From the NCBI RefSeq assembly GCF_001428335.1, contig NZ_LMSG01000001.1, positions 124,841 through 188,840 on the forward strand: 64,000 bases of DNA, in the 5' to 3' direction. This stretch comes from Arthrobacter sp. Soil762 (GTDB taxonomy: Bacteria > Actinomycetota > Actinomycetes > Actinomycetales > Micrococcaceae). Under the pieces are notes generated by a model, which was not told where the DNA came from, ran no database searches, and was given only the letters and a program-made list of their open reading frames with translations. Shown here piece after piece: positions 40,336-50,008 of the stretch. The stretch's first letter is position 1; every line of letters begins with the position of its first letter. The position numbers and the translations under genes are program-made.

Positions 40336-41538
40336 ATGCCGCCCGGCGACGTGCTGCCGCCGGACCGGCAGCCCGTGATCATCGCGGCGCGGCGCACCGC
40401 GGTACGGCGCGCCAACGGTGCGCTGAAGGAACTGCGTGCGCACCAGCTTCTCGCGCCGGTCCTGGTCAACCTGCTGGCAGACACCCGCGTGCCGGCCGAA
40501 GAAGTCACGGATGTGGTGATCGGCAACGCCGTGGGCGGCGGCGGCAACGTGGCCCGCCTGGCCCTGCTTGAGGCGGGCTTGCCGGTCGGTGTGCCGGGAC
40601 TGACCGTGGACCGCCAGTGCGGGTCAGGCCTGGATGCCATCGTTCTGGCCGCCCGGCTGGTTGCCGCCGGCGGCAACCCTGTCTATCTCGCCGGGGGAGT
40701 GGAGAGCATCAGCACGGCTCCGCTGCGGGCCCACCGGAACGACGACGGTGAGCCTGACTTTTTTGCCCGGGCACAGTTTGTGCCGCACACCTTCGGCGAC
40801 CCGGATATGGGGGTCGCGGCCGAGAATGTAGCGGCCCGGTTCGAGGTCAGCCGGGAGCGGCAGGATGCCTCGGCGCTGCGCAGCCACCAGCGGGCGCTGG
40901 CCGCCGCCAAAGCAGGATTTTTCGCCGGCGAGATCACCACCCTGGAGACGTCCGCTGGACCCATCAGTGCCGACGACGGCCCCCGCCCCGGCCTGTCCGC
41001 CGCGGTTCTCAAGCGGTTCCCGCCCGCCTTTGTGCCGGGGGGGACTGTCACCGCCGGAAACTCATGCTTCGACGCGGACGCCGCTTCCGCCGTCGTCGTT
41101 ACTTCACTGCAGCGGGCGCGGGAACTGGGAGCCACAGACGGGCTCCTGGTGCTGGCCACGGACACTGCCGGTGTGGACCCCGGGCTGCTGGGGATCGGCG
41201 CAGCGGTTGCCGCGGAGCGGCTCCTGCAGGCGAGGGGGCTGACGGCTGCCAGTGTTGACCTGGTGGAGTTCAACGAAGCCTTCGCGTCCCAGACCCTGGC
41301 CTGCCTGGACCAGTTGGGCATTGATCCGGACCGGGTCAACCTCGACGGCGGGGCGCTGGCATTGGGCCACGCCTTCGGGGCGTCCGGGGCGGTGCTGGTG
41401 ACCCGGCTTCTCGCCCAGGCCCGCCGTACCGCGAATCACGGCACGCTGGCGCTGGCCCTGATCAGTATTGCCGGTGGAATGGGCACGGCCGCGCTGCTGC
41501 GGTACGAGTTGCTGGCCGGCGCCCACCAGGTCCCCTAA
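40336..41538 (+). CDS. Thiolase-family protein with an altered active site
   Basis: A 400-residue thiolase fold. The nucleophile Cys is in DRQCGSGLDAI (about residue 90). The Asn-Glu motif FNEAFA and the His motif ALGHAFGASGA are present. The second catalytic Cys, expected in a CxGGGxG motif, is replaced: the sequence reads ALISIAGGMG, with Ser at that position. Proton transfer for condensation or thiolysis may thus be impaired or different. ATG at 40336 has no clear ribosome site; an in-frame TTG at 40309 overlapping the ligase stop could be the start. It converges on bioN, 26 bases apart. Confidence 0.85.
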   Translation: MPPGDVLPPDRQPVIIAARRTAVRRANGALKELRAHQLLAPVLVNLLADTRVPAEEVTDVVIGNAVGGGGNVARLALLEAGLPVGVPGLTVDRQCGSGLDAIVLAARLVAAGGNPVYLAGGVESISTAPLRAHRNDDGEPDFFARAQFVPHTFGDPDMGVAAENVAARFEVSRERQDASALRSHQRALAAAKAGFFAGEITTLETSAGPISADDGPRPGLSAAVLKRFPPAFVPGGTVTAGNSCFDADAASAVVVTSLQRARELGATDGLLVLATDTAGVDPGLLGIGAAVAAERLLQARGLTAASVDLVEFNEAFASQTLACLDQLGIDPDRVNLDGGALALGHAFGASGAVLVTRLLAQARRTANHGTLALALISIAGGMGTAALLRYELLAGAHQVP

Positions 41539-41564
41539 GCAGCACAGGAAGGACCAAAAGCCCG

Positions 41565-42188
41565 TCAGTCTTCCGCGTCGCCCAGCCCGCGGGCAGCCAG
41601 CGCTTCGCCGGTCTGGCGGGCGAAGGCCACGGTGGTGATGAGGACGGGCAGAACGAGGGCACGCGGGTTGCGCTCAAGCCCGCGGGCCCGGGCCGAATCC
41701 CTGACGTCTGCAAAGGCGCCGGCGATATACGGGATGCTGCGGAGCATGATGGCGATGGTCAGCGCAAAACGCTCAGGGTCCGCGCCAAAGCGGCGGAACG
41801 GCGTGGCCAGCCATACCACGCCGTCCAGGATCCGCTGCATGGGCGTGGTGGCCGTCAGCAGGGACGCTGCCACCACGCAGACCAGGATGTTCAGGACAAT
41901 CCGGGCAGCCGTGGGCGCACCCAGCTGCCACCACTGGAACAGGCCGATAACCACCAGCACCACGGCAACAGGACGGACAGCACTTACGAGCCGCACGGTT
42001 CCGGCGCCGGTCAGGAGAAACAGCACGCCGAGGGCGGCCAGCACCATGGCGGAGACCAGCCAGTCGACCACCAGGAAGGACACCAGGCCGCAGCCCACCA
42101 CCAGCAGGAATTTCAGTACCAGCGGCGTCCGGTGGATGATCGAATTCCCCGGGACGTAGTTGGCCAGCAGGAAGCCGTGCCCCCTCAT
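41565..42188 (-). CDS. bioN: ECF transporter transmembrane (T) component, BioN-like
   Basis: A 207-residue membrane protein with about five helices. The C-terminal cytosolic motif region (RDSARARGLERNPRALVLPVL, shown in part) carries the two AR-type coupling sequences that contact the ATPase in CbiQ/EcfT proteins. It is third in bioY-bioM-bioN and its start overlaps the bioM stop (ATGA). Together they should form an energy-coupling factor transporter for biotin. Confidence 0.9.
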   Translation of the reverse strand: MRGHGFLLANYVPGNSIIHRTPLVLKFLLVVGCGLVSFLVVDWLVSAMVLAALGVLFLLTGAGTVRLVSAVRPVAVVLVVIGLFQWWQLGAPTAARIVLNILVCVVAASLLTATTPMQRILDGVVWLATPFRRFGADPERFALTIAIMLRSIPYIAGAFADVRDSARARGLERNPRALVLPVLITTVAFARQTGEALAARGLGDAED

Positions 42189-42901
42189 GGCGCAGCCAGT
42201 CCGTTGGTGACCAGCGCCCGGTAAGCGTCGACGGCCGCCGCCGCGCCGCCGTCGAACATCACGCGCCCTGCCTCCACGACGAGCACGCGGTCCATCTCCA
42301 GGGCGAGGTCGAGGTCGTGCGTGGACATCACGATCTGCTGGTCGAGGCCGGCCAGGGTGCGGCGCAGGAGTTCACGGTTCCGGAGGTCCAGGAGCGTGGA
42401 CGGTTCGTCCAGCACCAGCACAGCGGGATTCACGGCCAAGACAGCCGCGAGGGCCATCAGCTGGCGTTCGCCTCCGGAGAGTTCGTAGATGCTTTGGTCA
42501 GCGAGCGGCAGGAGTCCGAGACGCTCCAGGGCCGCTTCAGCCAGCCTGCGCCGCTCCGCCCCATTGCGGACCGGGCGGCGGAGCGAAAGCTCCACGTCCT
42601 CGCGCCCCGTAGGCATCACCAGCTGCGACAAAGGATCCGTGAAGACGAACCCCACCTGCCTGCGGACCGCCCGGACGGCACGGACGGTGTCGGCGCTGTC
42701 CACGGACACTGCGCCGGAACTTGGCTGGACCAGGCCGTTGATCATTCGCAGCAGCGTGGACTTGCCGGACCCGTTGGCCCCGATCACCCCGATGCGCTGT
42801 TCGGTCAGCTCAAGCGTGACGTCCTGGAGCAGGGTCTTCGGTTCCGGGCGGTTGTCAACGGCAACGGCCACTGCGGCCTGCCGGAAAGAAATGGTTGCCA
42901 T
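42185..42901 (-). CDS. bioM: ECF transporter ATP-binding component, BioM-like
   Basis: A 238-residue ABC ATPase. Walker A GANGSGKST is near residue 41. The Q-loop is VFTDPLSQL, the signature LSGGERQLMALA, Walker B AVLVLDEPSTLLD, and the H-loop MSTHDLDLAL. This fits the CbiO/EcfA group. It lies eight bases after bioY and overlaps bioN, so the three proteins are likely made together as a biotin importer. Confidence 0.9.
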   Translation of the reverse strand: MATISFRQAAVAVAVDNRPEPKTLLQDVTLELTEQRIGVIGANGSGKSTLLRMINGLVQPSSGAVSVDSADTVRAVRAVRRQVGFVFTDPLSQLVMPTGREDVELSLRRPVRNGAERRRLAEAALERLGLLPLADQSIYELSGGERQLMALAAVLAVNPAVLVLDEPSTLLDLRNRELLRRTLAGLDQQIVMSTHDLDLALEMDRVLVVEAGRVMFDGGAAAAVDAYRALVTNGLAAP

Positions 42902-42908
42902 GGCAGGA

Positions 42909-43538
42909 CTAGTTGTTGATCCGCTTCACCCGGCGGACCAGGACGTCGGGAAATGCCCGGTGCAGAGCCACGGCGATCACCGCGGCGAGGATGTTCTTAA
43001 TCACGTCACCGGGGTAGAAGACCAGGTCTGCGAGGAAGGCGTCACCCAGTGACGCTTTGGTGTTCAGGGCGATCCCGGCCACTCCGAGTGTGTGCACGAC
43101 GGCGATGCTGGTGACCATCGCCGACGCGAAGAACCACAGCGCCCGGGCACGTGTTGTCCGCCGGATCACCACGGTGGCGAGCCATCCTACAACGGCTGCT
43201 GCGATGGGGAAAGCAATGATGTAGCCGGCCGACGGTCCGGCCAGGATGCCCAGGCCGCTGCGGCCCTGGCTGAAGATCGGCAGGCCGGCCAGGCCCAGGA
43301 GGGTGTACAGGCCGACGGCGGCGAAACCCCGGCCCGGGCCCAGCATCAGTCCGGTGAGCATCACCGCAAGGGTCTGGAAAGTGATGGGGATGCCGAATAC
43401 GTTCGCCGCGATGCCGGGCACCATGGCGGAGCCGGCAACGAGCGCGGCGAAGACGGCGATCAGGCCCAGGTCGGTGGCGTTCCAGCGGCTCCGGAAGCGG
43501 GAAGCGGTGCCGGTGCCGGCAGTGTCAGTCTGGCTCAT
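42909..43538 (-). CDS. bioY: Biotin transporter substrate-binding subunit BioY
   Basis: A 209-residue integral membrane protein with six predicted helices. The family shows in the segment GIPITFQTLAVMLTGLMLGP, then YTLLGLAGLPIFSQGRSGLG, then GPSAGYIIAFPIAAAVVGWL. BioY binds biotin with high affinity and works with BioM and BioN. The ATG at 43538 follows AGGAACACC; longer in-frame starts upstream lack a site. It is first in the minus-strand operon. A near-perfect inverted repeat lies about 130 bases upstream. Confidence 0.94.
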   Translation of the reverse strand: MSQTDTAGTGTASRFRSRWNATDLGLIAVFAALVAGSAMVPGIAANVFGIPITFQTLAVMLTGLMLGPGRGFAAVGLYTLLGLAGLPIFSQGRSGLGILAGPSAGYIIAFPIAAAVVGWLATVVIRRTTRARALWFFASAMVTSIAVVHTLGVAGIALNTKASLGDAFLADLVFYPGDVIKNILAAVIAVALHRAFPDVLVRRVKRINN

Positions 43539-43664
43539 GGGGTGTTCCTGTCGTGGTTGTACAAGCGAAGCATGGGGTGATCCTGACGTTACCGGCCGCC
43601 GTCGGGCTCTTTTTTGTAGAGGACCTACTAAGTGGGGCGCCCGGGACTGACGGCAGGGCACAAA

Positions 43665-43684
43665 CGTTGAGCGAACGCTCGACG
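43665..43684. promoter_or_regulatory. Candidate operator between bioY and the ABC-F gene
   Basis: CGTTGAGCG and CGCTCGACG form 9-base arms (one mismatch) around AA. The form is typical of TetR-family operators. It lies in the 282-base divergent gap, so either gene could be controlled. Confidence 0.55.
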
Positions 43685-43719
43685 GCGGTGCAGCGGTTAT
43701 GGGGTGAAGCTGGGGCTAG

Positions 43720-43725
43720 TAGACT
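43720..43725 (+). promoter_or_regulatory. Candidate -10 element for the ABC-F gene
   Basis: TAGACT matches TAnnnT and would give the ABC-F gene a leader of about 90 bases. Confidence 0.35.
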
Positions 43726-43820
43726 TGGACAGGCCGTTCTTTCGGCCATTCTGCCCGGCTGCTTCCAGACATCACCCGTTGAGCTGCGGCGTTTCCCTGT
43801 TGTGAAAGGCCTTACCTGCT

Positions 43821-45419
43821 GTGATTACTGTCCAGGATCTTGAACTGCGCGCCGGCGCCCGGCTCCTAATGGACCAGGTGAGCTTCCGCATCGACAAGGG
43901 CGACAAGATCGGCCTCGTTGGCCGTAACGGTGCGGGCAAGACCACCCTCACGCGGGTGCTCGCGGGCGAAGGCCAGCCCGCCGGCGGCAAGGTTACCCGC
44001 AGCGGCGAGATCGGCTACCTGCCGCAGGATCCCCGGACCCCGGACATGGAACAGCTGGCCCGCGACCGAATCCTCTCCGCCCGCGGTTTGGACATCGCCG
44101 TCAACAAGCTCAAGCAGACCCATGAGGACATGGCCAGCGAGGACACCGAGATCCAGCGCAAGGCGATGAACCGCTATGACCGGCTGGAATCCGAGTTCCT
44201 GGCCGCCGGCGGATATGCAGCCGAGGCCGAGGCCGCTGCGATCTGCTCCAACCTGGCCCTCCCGGACCGGCTGCTGAACCAGCCGCTCAAGACCCTGTCC
44301 GGCGGCCAGCGCCGTCGTGTGGAACTCGCCCGGATCCTGTACTCGGACGCCGAAACGATGCTCCTCGATGAGCCCACCAACCACCTCGACGCGGATTCCA
44401 TCACCTGGCTCCGCGAGTTCCTGAAGAACCACCAGGGCGGCCTGATCGTAATCAGCCACGACACCGAGCTGCTCGAAGCCACCGTCAACAAAGTGTTCCT
44501 GCTGGATCCCAACCGCGCCAAGGTCGACTTCTACAATATGAACTGGAAGCGCTACCTGCTCCAGCGCGAAACGGACGAGCGCGCCCGCAAGCGTGAGCGC
44601 GCCAACGCGGAGAAGAAGGCCCAGGTCCTCATCGACCAGGCCAACAAAATGCGTGCCAAGGCCACCAAGGCCGTGGCAGCGCAGAACATGGCCAAGCGTG
44701 CCGAACGTCTCCTGGGCGGCCTCGAAGCCGTGCGCGCGACCGACCGCGTGGCAGCCCTGCGCTTCCCGGATCCGTCACCCTGCGGCAAGACTCCCCTAAC
44801 CGCGGACGGACTCAGCAAGTCCTACGGCTCGCTGGAGATCTTCACCGACGTGGACCTGGCCATCGACCGCGGCTCCAAGGTGGTCATCCTGGGCCTCAAC
44901 GGCGCCGGCAAGACCACCCTCCTGCGGATGCTCGCGGGCGTCGACAAGCCGGACACCGGCGAGGTCGTGGCGGGCCACGGCCTGAAGGTGGGCTATTACG
45001 CCCAGGAGCACGAGACGCTCGACGTGGACCGCACCGTCCTGCAAAACATGCGCTCCTCCGCCCCGGACATGAACGACGCGGAGGTCCGCAACATCCTGGG
45101 CTCGTTCCTGTTCTCCGGAGACGACGTCGACAAGCCCGCCGGTGTGCTCTCCGGCGGCGAGAAGACCCGGCTGGCCCTGGCCACCATCGTGGCCTCAAGC
45201 GCGAACGTGTTGCTCCTTGACGAGCCCACTAACAACCTCGACCCGGCCAGCCGTGCCGAAATCCTCGGGGCCCTGAGCAACTACACCGGCGCCGTCGTCC
45301 TCGTGAGCCACGATGAAGGTGCCGTCGAAGCGCTAAATCCTGAGCGCGTCGTGCTGCTGCCCGACGGCATCGAGGACCACTGGAACGAAGACTACCTGGA
45401 CCTGATTACGCTGGCTTAG
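43821..45419 (+). CDS. ABC-F family ribosome-associated ATPase
   Basis: A 532-residue soluble protein of two ABC domains joined by a charged, helical linker (about residues 240-310), with no membrane helices. Walker A sites are GRNGAGKTT and GLNGAGKTT; signatures are LSGGQRRRVEL and LSGGEKTRLAL; Walker B motifs are LLDEPTNHLD and LLDEPTNNLD. ABC-F proteins act at the ribosomal E-site and relieve stalled translation, some giving antibiotic resistance. Nothing here points to a resistance role. GTG at 43821 follows GAAAGG. Confidence 0.93.
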   Translation: MITVQDLELRAGARLLMDQVSFRIDKGDKIGLVGRNGAGKTTLTRVLAGEGQPAGGKVTRSGEIGYLPQDPRTPDMEQLARDRILSARGLDIAVNKLKQTHEDMASEDTEIQRKAMNRYDRLESEFLAAGGYAAEAEAAAICSNLALPDRLLNQPLKTLSGGQRRRVELARILYSDAETMLLDEPTNHLDADSITWLREFLKNHQGGLIVISHDTELLEATVNKVFLLDPNRAKVDFYNMNWKRYLLQRETDERARKRERANAEKKAQVLIDQANKMRAKATKAVAAQNMAKRAERLLGGLEAVRATDRVAALRFPDPSPCGKTPLTADGLSKSYGSLEIFTDVDLAIDRGSKVVILGLNGAGKTTLLRMLAGVDKPDTGEVVAGHGLKVGYYAQEHETLDVDRTVLQNMRSSAPDMNDAEVRNILGSFLFSGDDVDKPAGVLSGGEKTRLALATIVASSANVLLLDEPTNNLDPASRAEILGALSNYTGAVVLVSHDEGAVEALNPERVVLLPDGIEDHWNEDYLDLITLA

Positions 45420-45552
45420 CCGTCTTGGCGTCCGCCTCACCTTCGCTTAGCACCGCGCTCGATTTGCCGCGTGCTCGCTCGTTCCTCGCTTAGACGCACG
45501 CTCCACAAATCCACCGCGTCGCTGCGCTGACGGTCCACTCACCTTGGCGGAG

Positions 45553-46032
45553 CTAGCGGACTGCCATTTCCTCTGCGTGCGTGATTCGCAGCAGCTCTTT
45601 GTAGGTGATGCTGAACATTGAGTTGTGGTCTCCGGCTCCCGCCCAGAGTATTTTGTGGGCCTTGAGGGAGTTGTCCAGGAGTGTCCTGATCTTTGCCGGG
45701 TGGCCTATCGGGGCTACTCCGCCGACTTCCTGGCCTGTGTGTTGCAGGACGAAGGTGGAGGTGGCCCGGCGGATCTTTCCTGTTCCCAGCTGCGCCGCCA
45801 CGAGCTTTGTGTCCACTTTGGCGGCACCACTGGCCAGGATCAGGAGCGGGGCACCGTCGACGTCGAAGATCAGGCTGTTCGTAATGGCCGCAACGTCGCA
45901 GCCGAGCGCCTCAGCCGCGGCAGCTGCCGTCGGGACCTTGGTGTCAAAGATCCGCACTGTGTCCTGGGCACCGGCAGACGTCAGGGCGCTCTTCACATTC
46001 GCCACGGGGGCGGCCACTTCCACACTGTGCAT
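45553..46032 (-). CDS. YbaK/EbsC-family aminoacyl-tRNA deacylase
   Basis: A 159-residue editing-domain protein. The fold is shown by ALGCDVAAITNSLIFDVDG, the conserved Lys in GAAKVDTKLV, and the GGVAPIGH motif. Members remove mischarged amino acids such as Cys from tRNA-Pro. The usual family length is about 150-160 residues. The start is three bases after the SURF1 stop, so it is likely the last gene of the minus-strand group. It converges on the ABC-F gene across 133 bases in which I see no clear hairpin. Confidence 0.9.
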   Translation of the reverse strand: MHSVEVAAPVANVKSALTSAGAQDTVRIFDTKVPTAAAAAEALGCDVAAITNSLIFDVDGAPLLILASGAAKVDTKLVAAQLGTGKIRRATSTFVLQHTGQEVGGVAPIGHPAKIRTLLDNSLKAHKILWAGAGDHNSMFSITYKELLRITHAEEMAVR

Positions 46033-46035
46033 GCG

Positions 46036-46929
46036 TCAGTAGCCCTGCGCGTCCAGGAGAGCGTCTTCCTCTTCTTCGGCGGTCGCCTTCTTGCGCTTGC
46101 GGGCCACGGGCGGACGACGGCGGGCTGCCGCAGCAGCGGAGTGGACGGTACTGCCCGAATCCGTCAAGCCTTCTTCGCCCGCCGCGGCGTCCTCGGCGTC
46201 GATCGCGGCATTCCTGGCCTGCTGCCGTGCGGCGTACCCGAAGCCCACGAACATCAGCACCCCAAACGCGAACCACTGCAACGAATAGGACAGGTGCGTG
46301 CCTTCTTCGGTGGCCGGCTTCGGGAACGGTAACGGCATGTCAGCGGGGGCGGGAGATTCAGACGCCAGCTGCCCGTAGGCGCCGGTGAGTACGGGATAGC
46401 CCAGTTGGTCCGCGTAAGTGGGGAGATCGATGGAAGCAAGCTGGCCGTCGGGGGCGCCGCGGTCCAACTGCGGCTCGCCGTGCTTGAGGCGGACGACGGC
46501 GGTCACGGGCCCGGCGGGAGGCGCCGGGATGGAATCCGGACTGCCCGGGTTCTTGTTGCCGATGGGCAGCCAGCCGCGGTCGATCACCACGGTTTCACCG
46601 GTCTCCAGCTTGAACGGGACAACCACCTCATACCCGGGCTGCCCGTTCAGTGGACGGTTGCGGACAATCCGCTGGCCGTCGGGATCATACGTGCCCTGGA
46701 GTTCCACCTGGGTCCATTCCTTCGACGGGTCCAGGGCGGAGAACTCGTCCCTCGCCTCGTCGAAGGAGATGGGTGTGGCGGAATAGTTGGTGACCACGCG
46801 GTTGATCTCCGCGAGGGTCTCTGCGCGGCGGTCCATCTGCCAGCGGCCGAGGAAGACGCAGGCAGCGGCAAAGATGGCGGCAAGCAGGAGGTATCCCAGC
46901 CACTTGCTGGAAAAGAGGAAGCGGTACAT
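46036..46929 (-). CDS. SURF1-family cytochrome oxidase assembly protein
   Basis: A 297-residue membrane protein. One helix near the N-terminus (about 11-28, WLGYLLLAAIFAAACVFLG) and one at about 215-235 flank an external domain. The motifs LGRWQMDRR and VIDRGWLPIGN are the SURF1 signature. SURF1 helps insert heme A into cytochrome oxidase, which links it to ctaA and ctaB elsewhere in the window. The C-terminal tail is charged and rich in Ala, Lys and Glu. Its ATG abuts the stop of the preceding gene. Confidence 0.92.
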   Translation of the reverse strand: MYRFLFSSKWLGYLLLAAIFAAACVFLGRWQMDRRAETLAEINRVVTNYSATPISFDEARDEFSALDPSKEWTQVELQGTYDPDGQRIVRNRPLNGQPGYEVVVPFKLETGETVVIDRGWLPIGNKNPGSPDSIPAPPAGPVTAVVRLKHGEPQLDRGAPDGQLASIDLPTYADQLGYPVLTGAYGQLASESPAPADMPLPFPKPATEEGTHLSYSLQWFAFGVLMFVGFGYAARQQARNAAIDAEDAAAGEEGLTDSGSTVHSAAAAARRRPPVARKRKKATAEEEEDALLDAQGY

Positions 46930-47201
46930 TCAGCCGTCCTGCCCTACCGGCGCCCGGCCGGTGTCCTGCCCCGAATCCAGGACCAGGGTTTCCTTCCAGA
47001 GCCCGCGGGTCTGGAGGTAATCTTCCAGCCAGTCACGGTGGTCATCGCAGGCAAGCCAGGTCTTGCGGCGGTCCGGCGTATGGATTTTGGGGTTGTTCCA
47101 GAGCAATTGCCAGGAAGCTTCCGAGCGGCAGGCCTTGCGGGAGCACATGGCCGCCATGGCCGGCGGGGGACCAGCGGTCCCTGCAGCCAGGTCAAAAATG
47201 T

Positions 47202-47205
<4 letters not shown>
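46930..47205 (-). CDS. Small conserved protein with possible zinc ligands, upstream of SURF1
   Basis: A 91-residue soluble protein. The N-terminal third contains CSRKAC and the middle part has WLACDDHRDWL, giving a C-x4-C plus C-x2-H set that could bind a metal. The core WQLLWNNPKIH is, as I recall, conserved in actinobacterial proteins found next to SURF1. No catalytic function can be assigned. It overlaps the DUF3099 gene by four bases and touches the SURF1 gene with no gap. Confidence 0.82.
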
Positions 47206-48505
<1,300 letters not shown>

Positions 48506-48546
48506 CCACGAAACGCTGACAACAGAATACTGACCCACGCGGCCCG

Positions 48547-48924
48547 TCAGGCGGCGGCGTCAAACGCTTCCCGCAGCCAGGCGGTGACCTCGGCGTCGAC
48601 GTCCCCAGCGGTGTTCAGTTCCAGGTGGTGCATCCACACGCCGTGGGACGGCTGGACCACTTCCTTAAACCTGGGCGAGTCAATTCGCCGGGAAAGTGCG
48701 ATGGAAAGAACCGCCGGCACCCCGGTCCTGAGGTGCCGGCGTGGATTCCAGACGTAGGCGAAGCCGCGCCGGTTCCGGAAAGCCATCTGGCTGCTTGTGG
48801 TGCGCACGGTCGCCGGCACGGCGTTCATGATGGCGCAGTGGACTGCCTCGCAGAGTTGAAGTCCGCCAGGTGAATCCCTGAAGACTTCCTCCGGTGTGGA
48901 AGCAGTGCCGGCGCTGCCCGTCAT
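48547..48924 (-). CDS. DUF5655-family protein
   Basis: A 125-residue soluble protein. The segments TSSQMAFRNRRGFAYVWNPRRHL (in part), KEVVQPS and WMHHLELNTAGDVDAEVTAWL match the small DUF5655 family found in actinobacteria. No function is known. I take the ATG at 48924; an in-frame ATG at 48951 is possible, and neither has a clear ribosome site. It lies between the convergent fabG and divergent SDR gene. Confidence 0.78.
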   Translation of the reverse strand: MTGSAGTASTPEEVFRDSPGGLQLCEAVHCAIMNAVPATVRTTSSQMAFRNRRGFAYVWNPRRHLRTGVPAVLSIALSRRIDSPRFKEVVQPSHGVWMHHLELNTAGDVDAEVTAWLREAFDAAA

Positions 48925-49083
48925 AGGGGGAGCATACGCCGGGCGGAACACCGCAGGGAGGCTCTACGGAACTACGGTGAACTGCCTTCTTTGTGGGGGT
49001 CGCACAAGCGAATGTAGGGGAGGCGCTGGCATGATGGACTCCAGACATCATGCGATTTAGACGTTTCGAACAAAGGAGCCCAT

Positions 49084-49836
49084 ATGGGACTGCTGGACAA
49101 CAAAACCGCCATCGTGACCGGATCCTCACGGGGAATCGGCGCCGAAGTGGCCAAGAACCTCGCTGCCGAAGGCGCTGCCATCGTAGTGAATTACCGCCAG
49201 AAGGCGCCGCGCGCCAACAAGGTGGTCGCAGGAATCGAAGCTGCCGGCGGCCGCGCCACGGCCGTCGGTGCGGACCTCACCACCCAGGAAGGCGTGCAGG
49301 CCCTGGCCAGCGCCGCCATGGAGAACTTCGGTTCGCTGGACGTCCTGGTGCTCAACGCTTCCGGCGGCATGGAGTCCGGCATGGCAGACGACTACGCCCT
49401 GAAGCTGAACCGCGATGCGCAGGTCAACATGCTCAACGCCGCCGTGCCCCTGATGAAGGAAGGCTCACGCGTGGTCTTCGTGACCAGCCACCAGGCCCAC
49501 TTCATCGACTCCGTGCCCACCATGCCAGAATACGAGCCCGTTGCCCGCAGCAAGCGTGCCGGCGAGGACGCCCTGCGTGAGCTCCTGCCGAACCTGGCGG
49601 AAAAGGGCATCTCGCTGGTGGTTGTCTCCGGCGACATGATCGAAGGCACCGTCACCGCGACGCTGCTGGACCGCTCGAACCCGGGCGCCATTGAAGCCCG
49701 CCGCGCCGAGGCCGGAAAGCTCTACTCCGTGGAGGAGTTCGCTGAAGTTGTGGCCAGCATGGCCACCGCCGACGTCGAATCCGGCCACACGGAGTACGCC
49801 GGCGGCTCCGACTACTTCGGCAAGGGCGCCGAGTAG
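49084..49836 (+). CDS. SDR-family oxidoreductase
   Basis: A 250-residue short-chain dehydrogenase. The cofactor motif is TGSSRGIG near residue 13 and the strand-4 motif is LNASGGME. The usual Tyr-x3-Lys pair appears as YEPVARSKRAGE, so Tyr and Lys are spaced wider than YxxxK; the active-site order is somewhat unusual. The ATG at 49084 follows AAAGGAG at six-base spacing. Substrate unknown. It is a single-gene unit with fabG-like and VOC neighbours. Confidence 0.86.
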   Translation: MGLLDNKTAIVTGSSRGIGAEVAKNLAAEGAAIVVNYRQKAPRANKVVAGIEAAGGRATAVGADLTTQEGVQALASAAMENFGSLDVLVLNASGGMESGMADDYALKLNRDAQVNMLNAAVPLMKEGSRVVFVTSHQAHFIDSVPTMPEYEPVARSKRAGEDALRELLPNLAEKGISLVVVSGDMIEGTVTATLLDRSNPGAIEARRAEAGKLYSVEEFAEVVASMATADVESGHTEYAGGSDYFGKGAE

Positions 49837-49995
49837 CGCTTCCGGCATCCCGCAAGGGCCGTGTTTCCACGCGGCAAACCCATCACCACGACGAGCCCCG
49901 GGCAGCACTCCTGCCTGGGGCTTTTGTCTGCCGTGACGCCTGGCGTGTCTGTCGAGGGCATTGCCGGGGGCGTTGTCTATGGGGTCAGGGCCGCC

Positions 49996-50001
49996 TAGGG
50001 T
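49996..50001 (+). promoter_or_regulatory. -10 element of a probable leaderless promoter for the VOC gene
   Basis: TAGGGT lies seven bases before the ATG at 50009, with no Shine-Dalgarno between. Confidence 0.4.
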
Positions 50002-50008
50002 TTTACGC

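Noticed and set aside
45420..45552. Terminator or small RNA between the ABC-F gene and ybaK
   Set aside because: I could not find a stable hairpin or promoter; only loosely repeated GCTCG-type words.
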